Both the position numbers and the translations under genes were made by a program. Shown piece by piece: positions 28,501-36,370 of a stretch of DNA of 64,000 nt. A model generated the notes under the pieces. That model ran no database searches. It saw only the letters and a program-made list of their open reading frames with translations, and was not told where the DNA came from. Source of the DNA: Shewanella oncorhynchi (GTDB lineage: Bacteria > Pseudomonadota > Gammaproteobacteria > Enterobacterales > Shewanellaceae); assembly GCF_012584455.1 (NCBI RefSeq), contig NZ_JABAEB010000005.1, positions 124,001 to 188,000 on the forward strand, read 5' to 3'. How positions within the stretch are numbered: position 1 is the first letter of the stretch; each line of letters starts with the position of its first letter.

Positions 28501-29143
28501 CCCAACCACCAATTACTTTGCCCTGAGGCCAGTTTGGTGTTTCACTTTTGGCAGCAACAGCTGCTTTATAGTCAGCAACTAAGCCTGAACCACCTAGAGC
28601 TTTGTGAGTGTAATCGACGCCAGTGTCAAGTACAGCAACACGCTGACCTTTACCAGAGGCTACACCAGCTTCGATAATAGCTTTTGCTTTGATGTACTCC
28701 GCACTTGCTGCAACATCGAGTTTATAGTCGTATATAGGTAAAATGTCGGCAACTTCAGCATTTTTCAGTAAAGCAGCGAGTTTTTTATGATCACCTTGAA
28801 CGACAATGGAATTAACTAATTTTGAGGTGGTTGCGACAATCTTAATATCAGCATCCATGTTCTGAATAGCATTTTTAACTTTTGATTGTGAACTTTCGAT
28901 ATTGCTCATGACCGATTGTCGATTAAAACCCTTTAATTGGCTTTGTTGAGCAACAGAAGGAGCTTTAAGTTTTATCATCCAAGCAACAGCTTGTTTTTGC
29001 TCATTACTTCCATTTTTTGTAACACTGATGCCAGCGTACTGATCTGTCGCTTGGTTAGTAGTGTTGTACTTGGTTGCAGTGTCAGCAATAGCTGCGCTTG
29101 AGAGTAGTGCAGCAGAGATAGCGATCGATAGTTTTGTCTTCAC
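25514..29143 (-). CDS. Secreted S8 serine protease with GlyGly-CTERM
   Basis: A large secreted subtilase, 1209 residues from a GTG at about 29143 with an AAGGAAG site upstream. The signal peptide ends near AAIA-D, followed by an I9-type prodomain. Catalytic Asp is near 173 (VLDTGVDYTH), His near 230 (NHGTHVSHS), the oxyanion Asn near 321 (ISAGNDG) and Ser near 534 (GTSFSSP). A PA insert lies about 365-490. The C-terminal half has Ig-like/cadherin-like repeats, and the last 25 residues (SGGGALGWLTALLLP, then RRR) form a GlyGly-CTERM sorting tail, implying T2SS and rhombosortase processing. The longer ORF N-terminus to 29254 has no signal and was rejected. Confidence 0.92.
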   Translation of the reverse strand: MKTKLSIAISAALLSSAAIADTATKYNTTNQATDQYAGISVTKNGSNEQKQAVAWMIKLKAPSVAQQSQLKGFNRQSVMSNIESSQSKVKNAIQNMDADIKIVATTSKLVNSIVVQGDHKKLAALLKNAEVADILPIYDYKLDVAASAEYIKAKAIIEAGVASGKGQRVAVLDTGVDYTHKALGGSGLVADYKAAVAAKSETPNWPQGKVIGGWDFVNNDPNPIDVTTNHGTHVSHSVVGTAPDVELLVYSVCNSGCSGIAQLNALEASMDPNDDGDITDRVDTVNMSLGGDFGDTDGGAVQVLIDEMVKLGVNLVISAGNDGSTPFVVGGPSTTNSALSVGAMTHPTTKAGKIDAMLVGESITAIGAGFNKSNTYSFTNATAPIIYPATNKNGCVAYTEDLTGKTVLIDRGVCGFAVKVLNAQLKGASFVIVTNNAANTAPIVMGGEDNSITIPSVMISKEDGDAIKTALAAGNVAFSVSSTEVTTAGAIATFTSRGPSIAGTLKPEITAPGTDILTAHPGLGEGLTPISGTSFSSPITAGAISIIREALPHRNAFEIKATMMNAANLDVTLEPKEINPDTELAPISYIGSGLVNVEKAINLPVAAWNKETKQAALAFGLLALNKTTSITKTVSVKNFSTAEKTYTLKVDQRFQNDLDSGALSFAVPASVTIPAGQTVDFDVTATIDPTKLPEWTLTSSYELDGTAADASTALTLSEYDGAIQFMDGEEKALHLVYHILPKAAAAISVATETTADGIVRTLTNVGATSITDPFTAPLIATSPVDNTKRHDLLNASSELLLSSSCDAGIAIYNTLQMRDPIIHPLAGNYSVDYDLNNDGVWDYTAATANLNWFNEAYPRSIYGLVSKYGTSSGTLEPVFHVTGNDFLTSKACFEDLGLTQADLGKTIKVRFRVEDSDWAPIPSGDEDSVVETLRLDGSGTSAMLVDTQGNEVTELKPGESATLETQVGDNAIGFMFLSDSGSMSVVANTSDEGNSAPTVADVMLSVDKGAAAGTVLGKLTATDPDMITSPFSEFVTLNSNSSMVVVDKDGTVHLSTDAVINQQSTTMEVEVIALDTMGNASAPAKVTVMVNNTKPTVAPTGMASTEGFVVTAKANAKDADKDTLTYNWVQTSGIKVTFTNGGDSINFSAPSGDHVLTFSVTASDGKLESDPGTATITVNAKKAESSGGGALGWLTALLLPLAAMRRRMK

Positions 29144-29349
29144 AACTTCTTCCTTGTCAATTAATGCTTTCAGCACTTTACTAAATGTGCTTGTAGCTGA
29201 ATTGTTATAGTTTATGCTGCGCTCTTTGGCGGCAGCAATGAAGTTGTAACACAAATATATCGTATGGTTAACACTTTTGCAGTAAAAAAGATGTTAATCA
29301 CACTTTGAGGTTTGTTATGTTGTTTGCAAGTATTTGCTGTTTTTCCTGT

Positions 29350-29811
29350 TTAAGGCTTAACCGCTCTGACGATTGGGTTTTGTAGGCTGATCAAGGTTTC
29401 CGTCGACTGGATTTCATCGATAGATTGAATGCGATTGATGAGCACGTGTTGTAAGCCGTCGATGGATTGGCACATGACCTTTACGAAAATGCTGTAGTTG
29501 CCTGTGGTGTAATAGGCTTCGACGACTTCTTCGAGAGCGTTGAGTTTGGCGATAGCGGCGGGGTAATCGCCAGCGCTTTTAAGGTTGATACCGATAAAAC
29601 AGCAAACGTCATAGCCTAGGGCTTTAGGGTTTACCGTGATTTGCGCACCTGTAATGATCCCCGCTTGCTTCATTTTTTCTACCCGAACATGGATAGTGCC
29701 CGCGCTAACGCTAAAGCGTTTAGCGAGTTCGGCAAAGGGTGTGCGGGCATCCTGCATTAGGGCTTCGAGGATATGATTATCGAGTTGATCGCGCTGAAAT
29801 GCGGTATCCAT
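29350..29811 (-). CDS. asnC: Lrp/AsnC family transcriptional regulator AsnC
   Basis: A 153-residue feast/famine regulator from the ATG at 29811. The N-terminal helix-turn-helix spans about 15-60 (LDNHILEALMQDARTPFAEL, SVSAGTIHVRVEKMKQAGII) and the C-terminal RAM ligand-binding domain follows. The sequence is extremely close to E. coli AsnC through blocks such as GYDVCCFIGINLKSAGDYP and EAYYTTGNYSIFVKVMCQS, which is why asnC rather than lrp is used. In E. coli AsnC controls asparagine synthetase AsnA; no asnA gene is in this window. Confidence 0.9.
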   Translation of the reverse strand: MDTAFQRDQLDNHILEALMQDARTPFAELAKRFSVSAGTIHVRVEKMKQAGIITGAQITVNPKALGYDVCCFIGINLKSAGDYPAAIAKLNALEEVVEAYYTTGNYSIFVKVMCQSIDGLQHVLINRIQSIDEIQSTETLISLQNPIVRAVKP

Positions 29812-29906
29812 AAATAAACTCTCTATAACGTAGTGAATTGTCATAAAGTTACGTTTTTTTATGGGGAATTGCTACCGATTTTGCCCGTATTATTTGATTT
29901 TAGTGA

Positions 29907-30584
29907 TCATTGTTCACCCAAAGGCTCACAAAAAGGGACTTTTGCGCTAAAAGTCATACTGACACCTGAGTAGGGATGTTTGATGGTGAGCTCTGCTGCA
30001 TGTAGTAATAGTCGAGGCGCTAAGGATTTTGCCAGTGAGTCGGCATAAAAACCATCGCCTAAGATCGGATGACCTAGCGCCATCATATGCACCCGTAATT
30101 GGTGTGAGCGGCCTGTGATTGGCGTCAGTTTAACCAGCGTTGAGCGTTTGGCGCGGCTCATTACTTGGTAGTGAGTCAAAGACGGTTTGCCAACAAGATG
30201 ATCGACTTTCTGTTTAGGGCGATTTGGCCAGTCGCAGATCAGTGGATAATCAACGCTGCCAGTGTCATTTTTGACATGGCCTGCAACCCTTGCATAATAG
30301 GTTTTGCTGGTTTCTCTATCGTGGAACTGACGTTTTAATTCCCGCTCGGCGCTACGAATAAGGGCGACAACGATCAAGCCAGAGGTCGCCATATCGAGGC
30401 GATGGACGATTTGACAATGGGGATGCTCTGCTTTTACCCGGGCATAGACACTGTCGTAATGGGCGGGGTCGCGACCGGGCACAGATAACAATCCTGAAGG
30501 TTTGTTGATGACGATAATGTCTTTATCTTGATAAAGAATATCTAGCCAAGGAGTGGTCGGTGGTTGGTAAATAAAATCAGTCAT
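29907..30584 (-). CDS. rluA: Dual-specificity rRNA/tRNA pseudouridine synthase RluA
   Basis: A 225-residue pseudouridine synthase of the RluA type, making pseudouridine at 23S rRNA 746 and tRNA position 32 in E. coli. The catalytic motif HRLDMATSGL (Asp in HRLD) is near residue 63. KPSGLLSVPG is near 27, PLICDWPNRPKQKV near 115 and ITGRSHQLRVHM near 158. Similarity to the E. coli enzyme is high throughout. It lacks an S4 domain, as RluA does. It is transcribed divergently from rlhA. Confidence 0.93.
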   Translation of the reverse strand: MTDFIYQPPTTPWLDILYQDKDIIVINKPSGLLSVPGRDPAHYDSVYARVKAEHPHCQIVHRLDMATSGLIVVALIRSAERELKRQFHDRETSKTYYARVAGHVKNDTGSVDYPLICDWPNRPKQKVDHLVGKPSLTHYQVMSRAKRSTLVKLTPITGRSHQLRVHMMALGHPILGDGFYADSLAKSLAPRLLLHAAELTIKHPYSGVSMTFSAKVPFCEPLGEQ

Positions 30585-30737
30585 AAATAGTGCCTATTCG
30601 TCAATGCGGGGCAAAGATACTCTGCTCGGCTTGAGGGCGCAAGTGTGAGGCCTAAAGATCGGCTGTGTCATTATCCTTGCTGACAAAAGTAAAGCGGATT
30701 AGTTGATGATTTGCTGATAGAGCTGTATTTGAGTTTT

Positions 30738-30746
30738 TGTTATACT
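30738..30746 (+). promoter_or_regulatory. Candidate extended -10 promoter of rlhA
   Basis: TGTTATACT fits an extended -10 element (TGn followed by TATACT). It lies about 42 bases upstream of the rlhA start. No convincing -35 is spaced 16-18 bases upstream, consistent with an extended -10 type promoter. Motif only. Confidence 0.4.
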
Positions 30747-30787
30747 CCCGTCCTTTTCGTTAATGATCATTTTGAGTCTGTGAAGCC

Positions 30788-32704
30788 ATGAGCCAGCCAG
30801 AGATATACACTCCCGAGAATCTTTCTCACGTCCATAACCGTCTTGAGTTATTGGCGCCTGCAAAAAATGCTGACTACGGTATCGAAGCCATACGCCATGG
30901 TGCCGATGCGGTATACATAGGTGGTCCTGCATTTGGTGCGCGGGCAACGGCGGGTAACAGTGTTGAAGATATCGCGCGCCTGTGTACTTATGCTCATCAA
31001 TATCATGCTCAGGTATTCGTCGCCCTCAATACCATTTTGATGGATAACGAACTGGCCGACGCCGAAAAACTTATTTGGCAATTGTACGAAGCGGGAGCTG
31101 ACGCGCTGATTGTGCAGGACATGGGCGTATTACAGCTCAATTTGCCGCCGATTGCCCTGCATGCCAGTACCCAAATGGATAACCGCAGTCCAGAAAAAGT
31201 GGCGTTTTTAGAGCAAGTTGGTTTTTCTCAGGTGGTGCTCGCCCGTGAATTGGGCTTAAGCCAAATCCGTGATGTCGCCGCGCATACCAATATGCAACTC
31301 GAATTCTTTATCCACGGTGCTTTGTGTGTGGCTTACAGTGGTTTGTGTAACTTGAGTCATTCCTTTAGTAACCGCAGTGCTAACCGCGGTGAATGCTCGC
31401 AAATGTGCCGCCTGCCGGGGAATCTTAAAACACGTCAAGGGGATGTATTAGCGCAGAATGAACACTTATTGTCTTTAAAAGACAATAACCAAACTGAAAA
31501 CCTCGAAGCGCTCATTGATGCGGGCATTCGCTCGTTTAAGATTGAAGGTCGCTTAAAGGATTTAAGTTACGTTAAAAACGTCACCGCGCATTATCGCCAA
31601 AAGCTGGATGCGATTATGGCGCGTCGCCCTGAGTTTAAGGCTTCATCCCACGGCCGCTGCGAACATAGTTTTACCCCTGATCCTGAAAAGACCTTTAACC
31701 GTGGCAGTACAGATTACTTTGTTAACGAACGTAGCCAAGGAATTAAAGATTTTCGCTCGCCCAAATACATAGGCGAAGAAGTCGGTAAAGTGGTCAGCAT
31801 AGGTAAAGACTTTATCCAAGTGAGTTCGACCCATGAGTTTAATAACGGCGATGGCTTAGCGTTTTTCCCCGCGAATTTTGCTATGGCAAAACAATCCGAT
31901 GACAAGCTGCAAGGCCTGCGGGTTAACCGCGCCGAAGGGTTAAAACTGCATATATTGCAGGTGCCAAAGGATTTAAAGGTTGGCATGACTTTATATCGTA
32001 ACCATAACCAAGCCTTCGAAGCCCTGTTATCGAAAGAATCTTCTAAGCGGATTATCGGCGTCGATTTACGGTTGAGCGACACCCAAGAAGGACTGGCACT
32101 GACATTGACGGATATCTATGGCCTTACAGCCACAGTGAATTTAGTGGTCGAGAAGACGCCTGCGACTGATGTCGATAAGACCTTACAAAATACCCGTACT
32201 CAACTGGGTAAGCTAGGCAGTACCGACTTTGTTGCCCGTAGCATCAGTATCGATACGGCCCAAGCTTGGTTCTTGCCCGCATCAGTGTTAAATGGTCTGC
32301 GCCGTGATGGTGTGGCCGCCTTAGAGGCTGCCCGTGTGCAAGGCTATGTGCGTCCACTGCCGTGGAAGCATAATCAAGATGCAGTCTATCCCGTCAAGCA
32401 TTTGAGTTACTTAGGCAACGTTGCCAACGAAAAGGCCAAGGATTTTTATCAACGCCACGGCGTGATTGAAATTCAAGATACCTATGAGAAAAATGGCGTT
32501 ACCGAAGATGTGCCATTGATGATCACTAAGCATTGCCTACGCTTTAACTTCAATCTGTGTCCGAAGGAAGTACCAGGTATCAAGGCCGATCCTATGGTGC
32601 TTGAAATCGGTAACGATGTGCTCAAGCTGGTCTTTGACTGTCCTAAATGCGAAATGATGGTGGTCGGTGAAAACCGTCAAGTGCGAGGCCAGAAACACCT
32701 TTAA
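30788..32704 (+). CDS. rlhA: 23S rRNA C2501 hydroxylation protein (U32 family)
   Basis: A 638-residue U32-family protein matching E. coli RlhA (YdcP), required for 5-hydroxycytidine at 23S rRNA 2501. It is longer than the tRNA-acting TrhP, which supports this assignment. The N-terminal barrel has LELLAPAKNADYGIEAIRHGADAVYIGGPAFGAR, and LALHASTQ-like ALHASTQMDNRS. The four cysteines at 180, 187, 203 and 207 likely bind a cluster. A C-terminal domain with MITKHCLRFNFNLCPKE and FDCPKCEM completes the protein. A hairpin terminator follows at 32715. Confidence 0.93.
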   Translation: MSQPEIYTPENLSHVHNRLELLAPAKNADYGIEAIRHGADAVYIGGPAFGARATAGNSVEDIARLCTYAHQYHAQVFVALNTILMDNELADAEKLIWQLYEAGADALIVQDMGVLQLNLPPIALHASTQMDNRSPEKVAFLEQVGFSQVVLARELGLSQIRDVAAHTNMQLEFFIHGALCVAYSGLCNLSHSFSNRSANRGECSQMCRLPGNLKTRQGDVLAQNEHLLSLKDNNQTENLEALIDAGIRSFKIEGRLKDLSYVKNVTAHYRQKLDAIMARRPEFKASSHGRCEHSFTPDPEKTFNRGSTDYFVNERSQGIKDFRSPKYIGEEVGKVVSIGKDFIQVSSTHEFNNGDGLAFFPANFAMAKQSDDKLQGLRVNRAEGLKLHILQVPKDLKVGMTLYRNHNQAFEALLSKESSKRIIGVDLRLSDTQEGLALTLTDIYGLTATVNLVVEKTPATDVDKTLQNTRTQLGKLGSTDFVARSISIDTAQAWFLPASVLNGLRRDGVAALEAARVQGYVRPLPWKHNQDAVYPVKHLSYLGNVANEKAKDFYQRHGVIEIQDTYEKNGVTEDVPLMITKHCLRFNFNLCPKEVPGIKADPMVLEIGNDVLKLVFDCPKCEMMVVGENRQVRGQKHL

Positions 32705-32714
32705 CATTTGTCAT

Positions 32715-32744
32715 TAGGAGCATTGCCCGAGTGCAATGCTCCTA
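32715..32744 (+). terminator. Hairpin after rlhA
   Basis: A 12-bp perfect stem (TAGGAGCATTGC with its complement) has a 6-base loop ten bases after the stop. There is no clear T run, so termination is probable but not classical. Confidence 0.55.
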
Positions 32745-32905
32745 GCTCCTATTCAGCTTGCATCTGCGCGCCTACAACAGCCTACCTCTCATTGATGTTG
32801 CCCTCACCATTGCCACTCTCATATTTTCATCAAAGCCTTATATTGCACATGCGGTAATGAGCAGATATCTTATTGAAAATAATATCAATAATAAGGGATG
32901 TTAAA

Positions 32906-33280
32906 ATGGGATTGTTAGACGGTTTACTCGGTAATGCTGCTGAGGTTGATTTACAGGAATTAGCCGAGGAATTAAGGCCTATCATGGGCATTCAAGAAGA
33001 ATTAAAACTCGCCTACAAAGTGATCCGTGATTTGTTTATTTTCACCAATAAACGCCTGATCTTAATTGATAAGCAGGGACTTACAGGTAAGAAGGTTACT
33101 TACCATTCAATACCTTATAAATCTATTACCCATTTTGAAGTGGAAACGACAGGGCATTTTGATATGGATGCCGAGCTTAAAATTTGGATCTCAGGTCAGA
33201 GTGAACCTTTAGTCAAAGAACTCAAGCGTGGCACGGATGTTGTGGGTATTCAAAAGACGATTGCCACTTTTGCACTTTAG
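32906..33280 (+). CDS. Bacterial PH-domain protein
   Basis: A 124-residue protein from the ATG at 32906, preceded by AAGGGATG. It matches the bacterial PH-domain family (bPH; the YdjO/YozO type): GLLDGLLGNAAEVDLQELAEEL, AYKVIRDLFIFTNKRLILIDKQGLTGKKVTYHSIPYKSITHFEVETTGHFDMDAELK. Together these give the characteristic 'F-T-N-x-R-h-h-h-h-D-x-Q-G' block. No signal or membrane helix is present. The function is unknown; the fold is a beta-barrel with a capping helix. It stands alone. Confidence 0.85.
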   Translation: MGLLDGLLGNAAEVDLQELAEELRPIMGIQEELKLAYKVIRDLFIFTNKRLILIDKQGLTGKKVTYHSIPYKSITHFEVETTGHFDMDAELKIWISGQSEPLVKELKRGTDVVGIQKTIATFAL

Positions 33281-33459
33281 TTTTTTTGGACTTTAGTTTT
33301 AGTGCCGTGGCCTAAGTTTTAGTGCTGCGACTTAGATTCATTTAGTGCTATCAAGCTTGGAATTGTTATCGCAAGCAGACGGTTAATGTGAGTAAGGTAA
33401 GCCAAGTTTTATCAGGGCTTACCTATCCTCGCGATCTAGTGTGATTCAAATCTGCTTGA

Positions 33460-35859
33460 TTAATTTAACACTATCCTACTTGTGCTAGTGGAGTGCTCTA
33501 TCGGTTCGCCCGCCATAGTATAGGTTTCGGAAAGCTTGAGTTTGCCTTGCTCATCGTATTGATTGTGGATGCCGACCCAGAATTGCTCTTGTCCCTGAAT
33601 TTGTAAATTACCTTCTTCGGCAATCTGGCGATTGGGATGATAGCGTTTCATTGCATAAAGTTTGCTTTCATCATCAAATTTTAAATGATAAGCCAATATG
33701 GGTTCTTCGGTGTGAGCGGCGACATCTACTGCTATTGTTTTATCTTCTCGCTGTTTTGTCGTGGTATTGCCATTGGGTGCGTGATACTTCTGACGAGATA
33801 AATATGCGTTATTTCTACTATTGCTAGCATGATGTTCGCTGTTATCCGTACGGTTATTTGGTCCGTTACTTTGCCCATCAGCATCGTCTTCATCATAATC
33901 ATAACTAGGATTTTCTGGGCTATCCCATTCAGGTTCTTCATCTTCCTGAGTTGCTATATTTTCATGAAAATCAAAGTAGTGACGGCTTTCTATCAGTTGG
34001 CCTTGTTCATCTAGCCAGGCTTCGCGGTACACTTTTCCTTGGGGCGTAAAACGTTGCCAATGGCCGATATCGAGGTAACGACCATTAGTAATTTGGATTG
34101 TGCCAGTTTCTAAAATTAAACCTTGAGGGGATAAGGATTTAGAGCTAAATAAATCCCCTTGCGTACGGGTGAGTAACCAGCGAATGGCGCCATCTTCATA
34201 GTATTCGATGCGAGTATCGGCAATACCTTCTTGATAGTATTCCCTTTGATTATTATCAAGATTATAGCCGCAGCGGGTATTCGAGTGACTCTGGTAGGAT
34301 TCGAGGATCCCTTTGTTATTATAAAAGCTGGACTCTTTGAGGTAGCCTTGGCCATCACGAACTTCATATTCAGAAATTGTACGTATCGTGCCATCTTCAT
34401 AAAACCAGCGAGCAGTGCCATCACGGTTGCCCTGTGTGTGCGGTAAGTACATCTGAATTTGCTGGTTTTCGTGGAATTCAATAAAAGGGGCTACCGAGAG
34501 GTTATTTTTATATTGGCCTTCGGCCGAAAGCACGCCACTTTTATAATAGCTTCTAAATAGACCTTCTCTGAGTCCATTTTCAAGATAGATCTCAAGGGCG
34601 AGTTGACCATTGTCATGATACCAAAGGGCCATGCCTCGTTCTTTACCATTCTCAAAATAGATTTTTTCTTCAAGTTGACCATTGGGATACCATTTTACAT
34701 GTTCGCCATGTAATTGGCCTTCGGTATTGAAGGGTTCACGCCATGCAGGCTTACCTGAGTCGTAAAACTCTTCAATGACTTTGCCCGTCACATCATTAAA
34801 CACTTTTTGTTTAATCGCTCCATTGGGATGATACCAAACGGCTTCATATTCATAGCCTTGGTTGTAATATCTTTCAGCTTCTAGTGAACCATCAAGGTAA
34901 TATTGTTTTTCAATTCCGTGGATAACATCTTGCACTAAGGGCCGGATCAGCTGTATTTTTCCAGATTCATAGTAGCGAGTTAATGTATTGATATAATAGC
35001 CATTGCTATCTTGTTCGGCGGTTTCTTTAAGCTGACCATTGCCATAAAAGTATTGAATAAATTGACCTTGGGGATGGCGATCTTCTATTTGATTGATCTT
35101 GCCCTCATGGTCGTACCACGTTTGTGTTCCAAGTTGCTGATCATGAATAAAGTTACCTTCAAATAACAGGGTACCTAGGGCATTGAATTGGCGGGTCACG
35201 CCATTACGTTCGCCAAAATAGTTTGAATCGACGGCTTGGGTAAGTCCTGGGCTTTGGGTGATGATTCTAAGTATACCTGCACCTTCTTCAGTATTGAGTT
35301 GGTGAAAAATGCGGTGCAGTTGGCCTGTTAGGCTGGCGTAATCTTGAATATCGCCTTGCACTATATTGTCTGCATCGAGGGTAAAGTGGCTTATCAATAA
35401 TGCATCGAGATTGTTAAGCTCAACTTGCCACAACGCCTTTATTTGGCTGTTCTTTTTGGGGGTGATACTGCACACTTTTACCTTGTCTAGCCAAAAGTGC
35501 TGCTCGGGGAAAGGGAATTGATTGCTGATTTCGAGGCGGTCGAATTCGGTATGGTGGAAGTCGCAGCATTCATTGGCGTTTTCCCAGCCCAAGAGTTCTA
35601 TGACTTGAGGCGTATCATACTGATAGAGAGTTAAGCCGTGGTCGGCATTTTCTTCGCAAGAAGTTGCGTCTGCCTTTGTCGCATGGATTTTTAAGCTGAA
35701 GTAGCGCTGGAATAGCGGTGCAGCGACTGACGGCTCCTGCGTTAAATCTTGTTCTTTGCTGAGTGTTTGTGATTCAGTTTGAAGATGAATGTCTTTTGGA
35801 TCGCGGCTAGTTTGGTTTGAGGGAAATAACTTGGCTTTGAGTGCGCGAAACAACGACAT
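33460..35859 (-). CDS. Large MORN/YwqK-type repeat protein
   Basis: A 799-residue soluble protein from the ATG at 35859, with GGAG ten bases upstream. From about residue 220 to 600 it consists of some fifteen repeats of roughly 22-24 residues of the pattern Y-x-x-G-x-h-x-x-x-x-x-Y-x-x-G. An example is GQLEEKIYFENGKERGMALWYHDNGQL. This is the MORN_2/YwqK repeat seen in a family annotated as antitoxin. The N-terminal 200 residues are unrecognised. A low-complexity acidic and Asn-rich linker (about 625-680) precedes a final repeat. No signal or membrane segment is seen. The antitoxin label comes from distant homology, and no toxin is adjacent. Confidence 0.8.
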   Translation of the reverse strand: MSLFRALKAKLFPSNQTSRDPKDIHLQTESQTLSKEQDLTQEPSVAAPLFQRYFSLKIHATKADATSCEENADHGLTLYQYDTPQVIELLGWENANECCDFHHTEFDRLEISNQFPFPEQHFWLDKVKVCSITPKKNSQIKALWQVELNNLDALLISHFTLDADNIVQGDIQDYASLTGQLHRIFHQLNTEEGAGILRIITQSPGLTQAVDSNYFGERNGVTRQFNALGTLLFEGNFIHDQQLGTQTWYDHEGKINQIEDRHPQGQFIQYFYGNGQLKETAEQDSNGYYINTLTRYYESGKIQLIRPLVQDVIHGIEKQYYLDGSLEAERYYNQGYEYEAVWYHPNGAIKQKVFNDVTGKVIEEFYDSGKPAWREPFNTEGQLHGEHVKWYPNGQLEEKIYFENGKERGMALWYHDNGQLALEIYLENGLREGLFRSYYKSGVLSAEGQYKNNLSVAPFIEFHENQQIQMYLPHTQGNRDGTARWFYEDGTIRTISEYEVRDGQGYLKESSFYNNKGILESYQSHSNTRCGYNLDNNQREYYQEGIADTRIEYYEDGAIRWLLTRTQGDLFSSKSLSPQGLILETGTIQITNGRYLDIGHWQRFTPQGKVYREAWLDEQGQLIESRHYFDFHENIATQEDEEPEWDSPENPSYDYDEDDADGQSNGPNNRTDNSEHHASNSRNNAYLSRQKYHAPNGNTTTKQREDKTIAVDVAAHTEEPILAYHLKFDDESKLYAMKRYHPNRQIAEEGNLQIQGQEQFWVGIHNQYDEQGKLKLSETYTMAGEPIEHSTSTSRIVLN

Positions 35860-36039
35860 TGGGGGAAATCTCCATATCCATATGTAAAACGATAGGCTTA
35901 TCTGAGGGATACTCATGGCAACTGAGTATTTCTGTGCGCATATCATAGCGGTTTATGGATTCGTTTCTCAATGCTTGATTGCTCAAAATACCGTTTAATC
36001 AGAGTGGCACATTAATAAAAGCAGAGGAATAAAGACAAA

Positions 36040-36357
36040 ATGCTTGATAACTTTTTTGCAAAATTACCCACAGATTTATCGGCCGAAGTGTTTGAAAAAC
36101 TGGCGGGCAATAACACTGTGACCATTGAGCGCATCGTTTCCAATGGGCAATCTACGCCCGAAGGTCAATGGTACGATCAAACTCAACATGAATGGGTGAT
36201 GCTGCTCAAAGGCGAGGCGACGCTTGAATTTGAACAAGGTGAACCCGTTACGCTAACCCCTGGAGATTACTTAACGATTCCGCCCCATCAAAAACATCGA
36301 GTCGCTTCGACTTCTATAAGTTCAGAAACCCTATGGCTCGCGGTATTTTACGATTGA
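36040..36357 (+). CDS. Cupin-domain protein
   Basis: A 105-residue single cupin barrel. The first cupin motif is visible as EWVMLLKGEATLEFEQGE, and the second as TPGDYLTIPPHQKHRVAS. In that pattern (G-x-x-x-x-P-x-x-x-x-H) Pro and the final His are present. Metal-binding residues of the first motif are partly replaced (W-V-M-L where H-x-H is usual), so metal binding is uncertain. The ATG is preceded by AGAGGAATAAAGAC. The role is unknown. It faces the AAA ATPase gene with only 13 bases between the stops. Confidence 0.82.
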   Translation: MLDNFFAKLPTDLSAEVFEKLAGNNTVTIERIVSNGQSTPEGQWYDQTQHEWVMLLKGEATLEFEQGEPVTLTPGDYLTIPPHQKHRVASTSISSETLWLAVFYD

Positions 36358-36370
36358 TTAAGGCTATAGG

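Noticed and set aside
33396..33423. Hairpin GGTAAGCC/GGCTTACC between the PH-domain gene and the MORN gene
   Set aside because: The loop is 12 bases and there is no T run on either side, so it is not convincing as a terminator.
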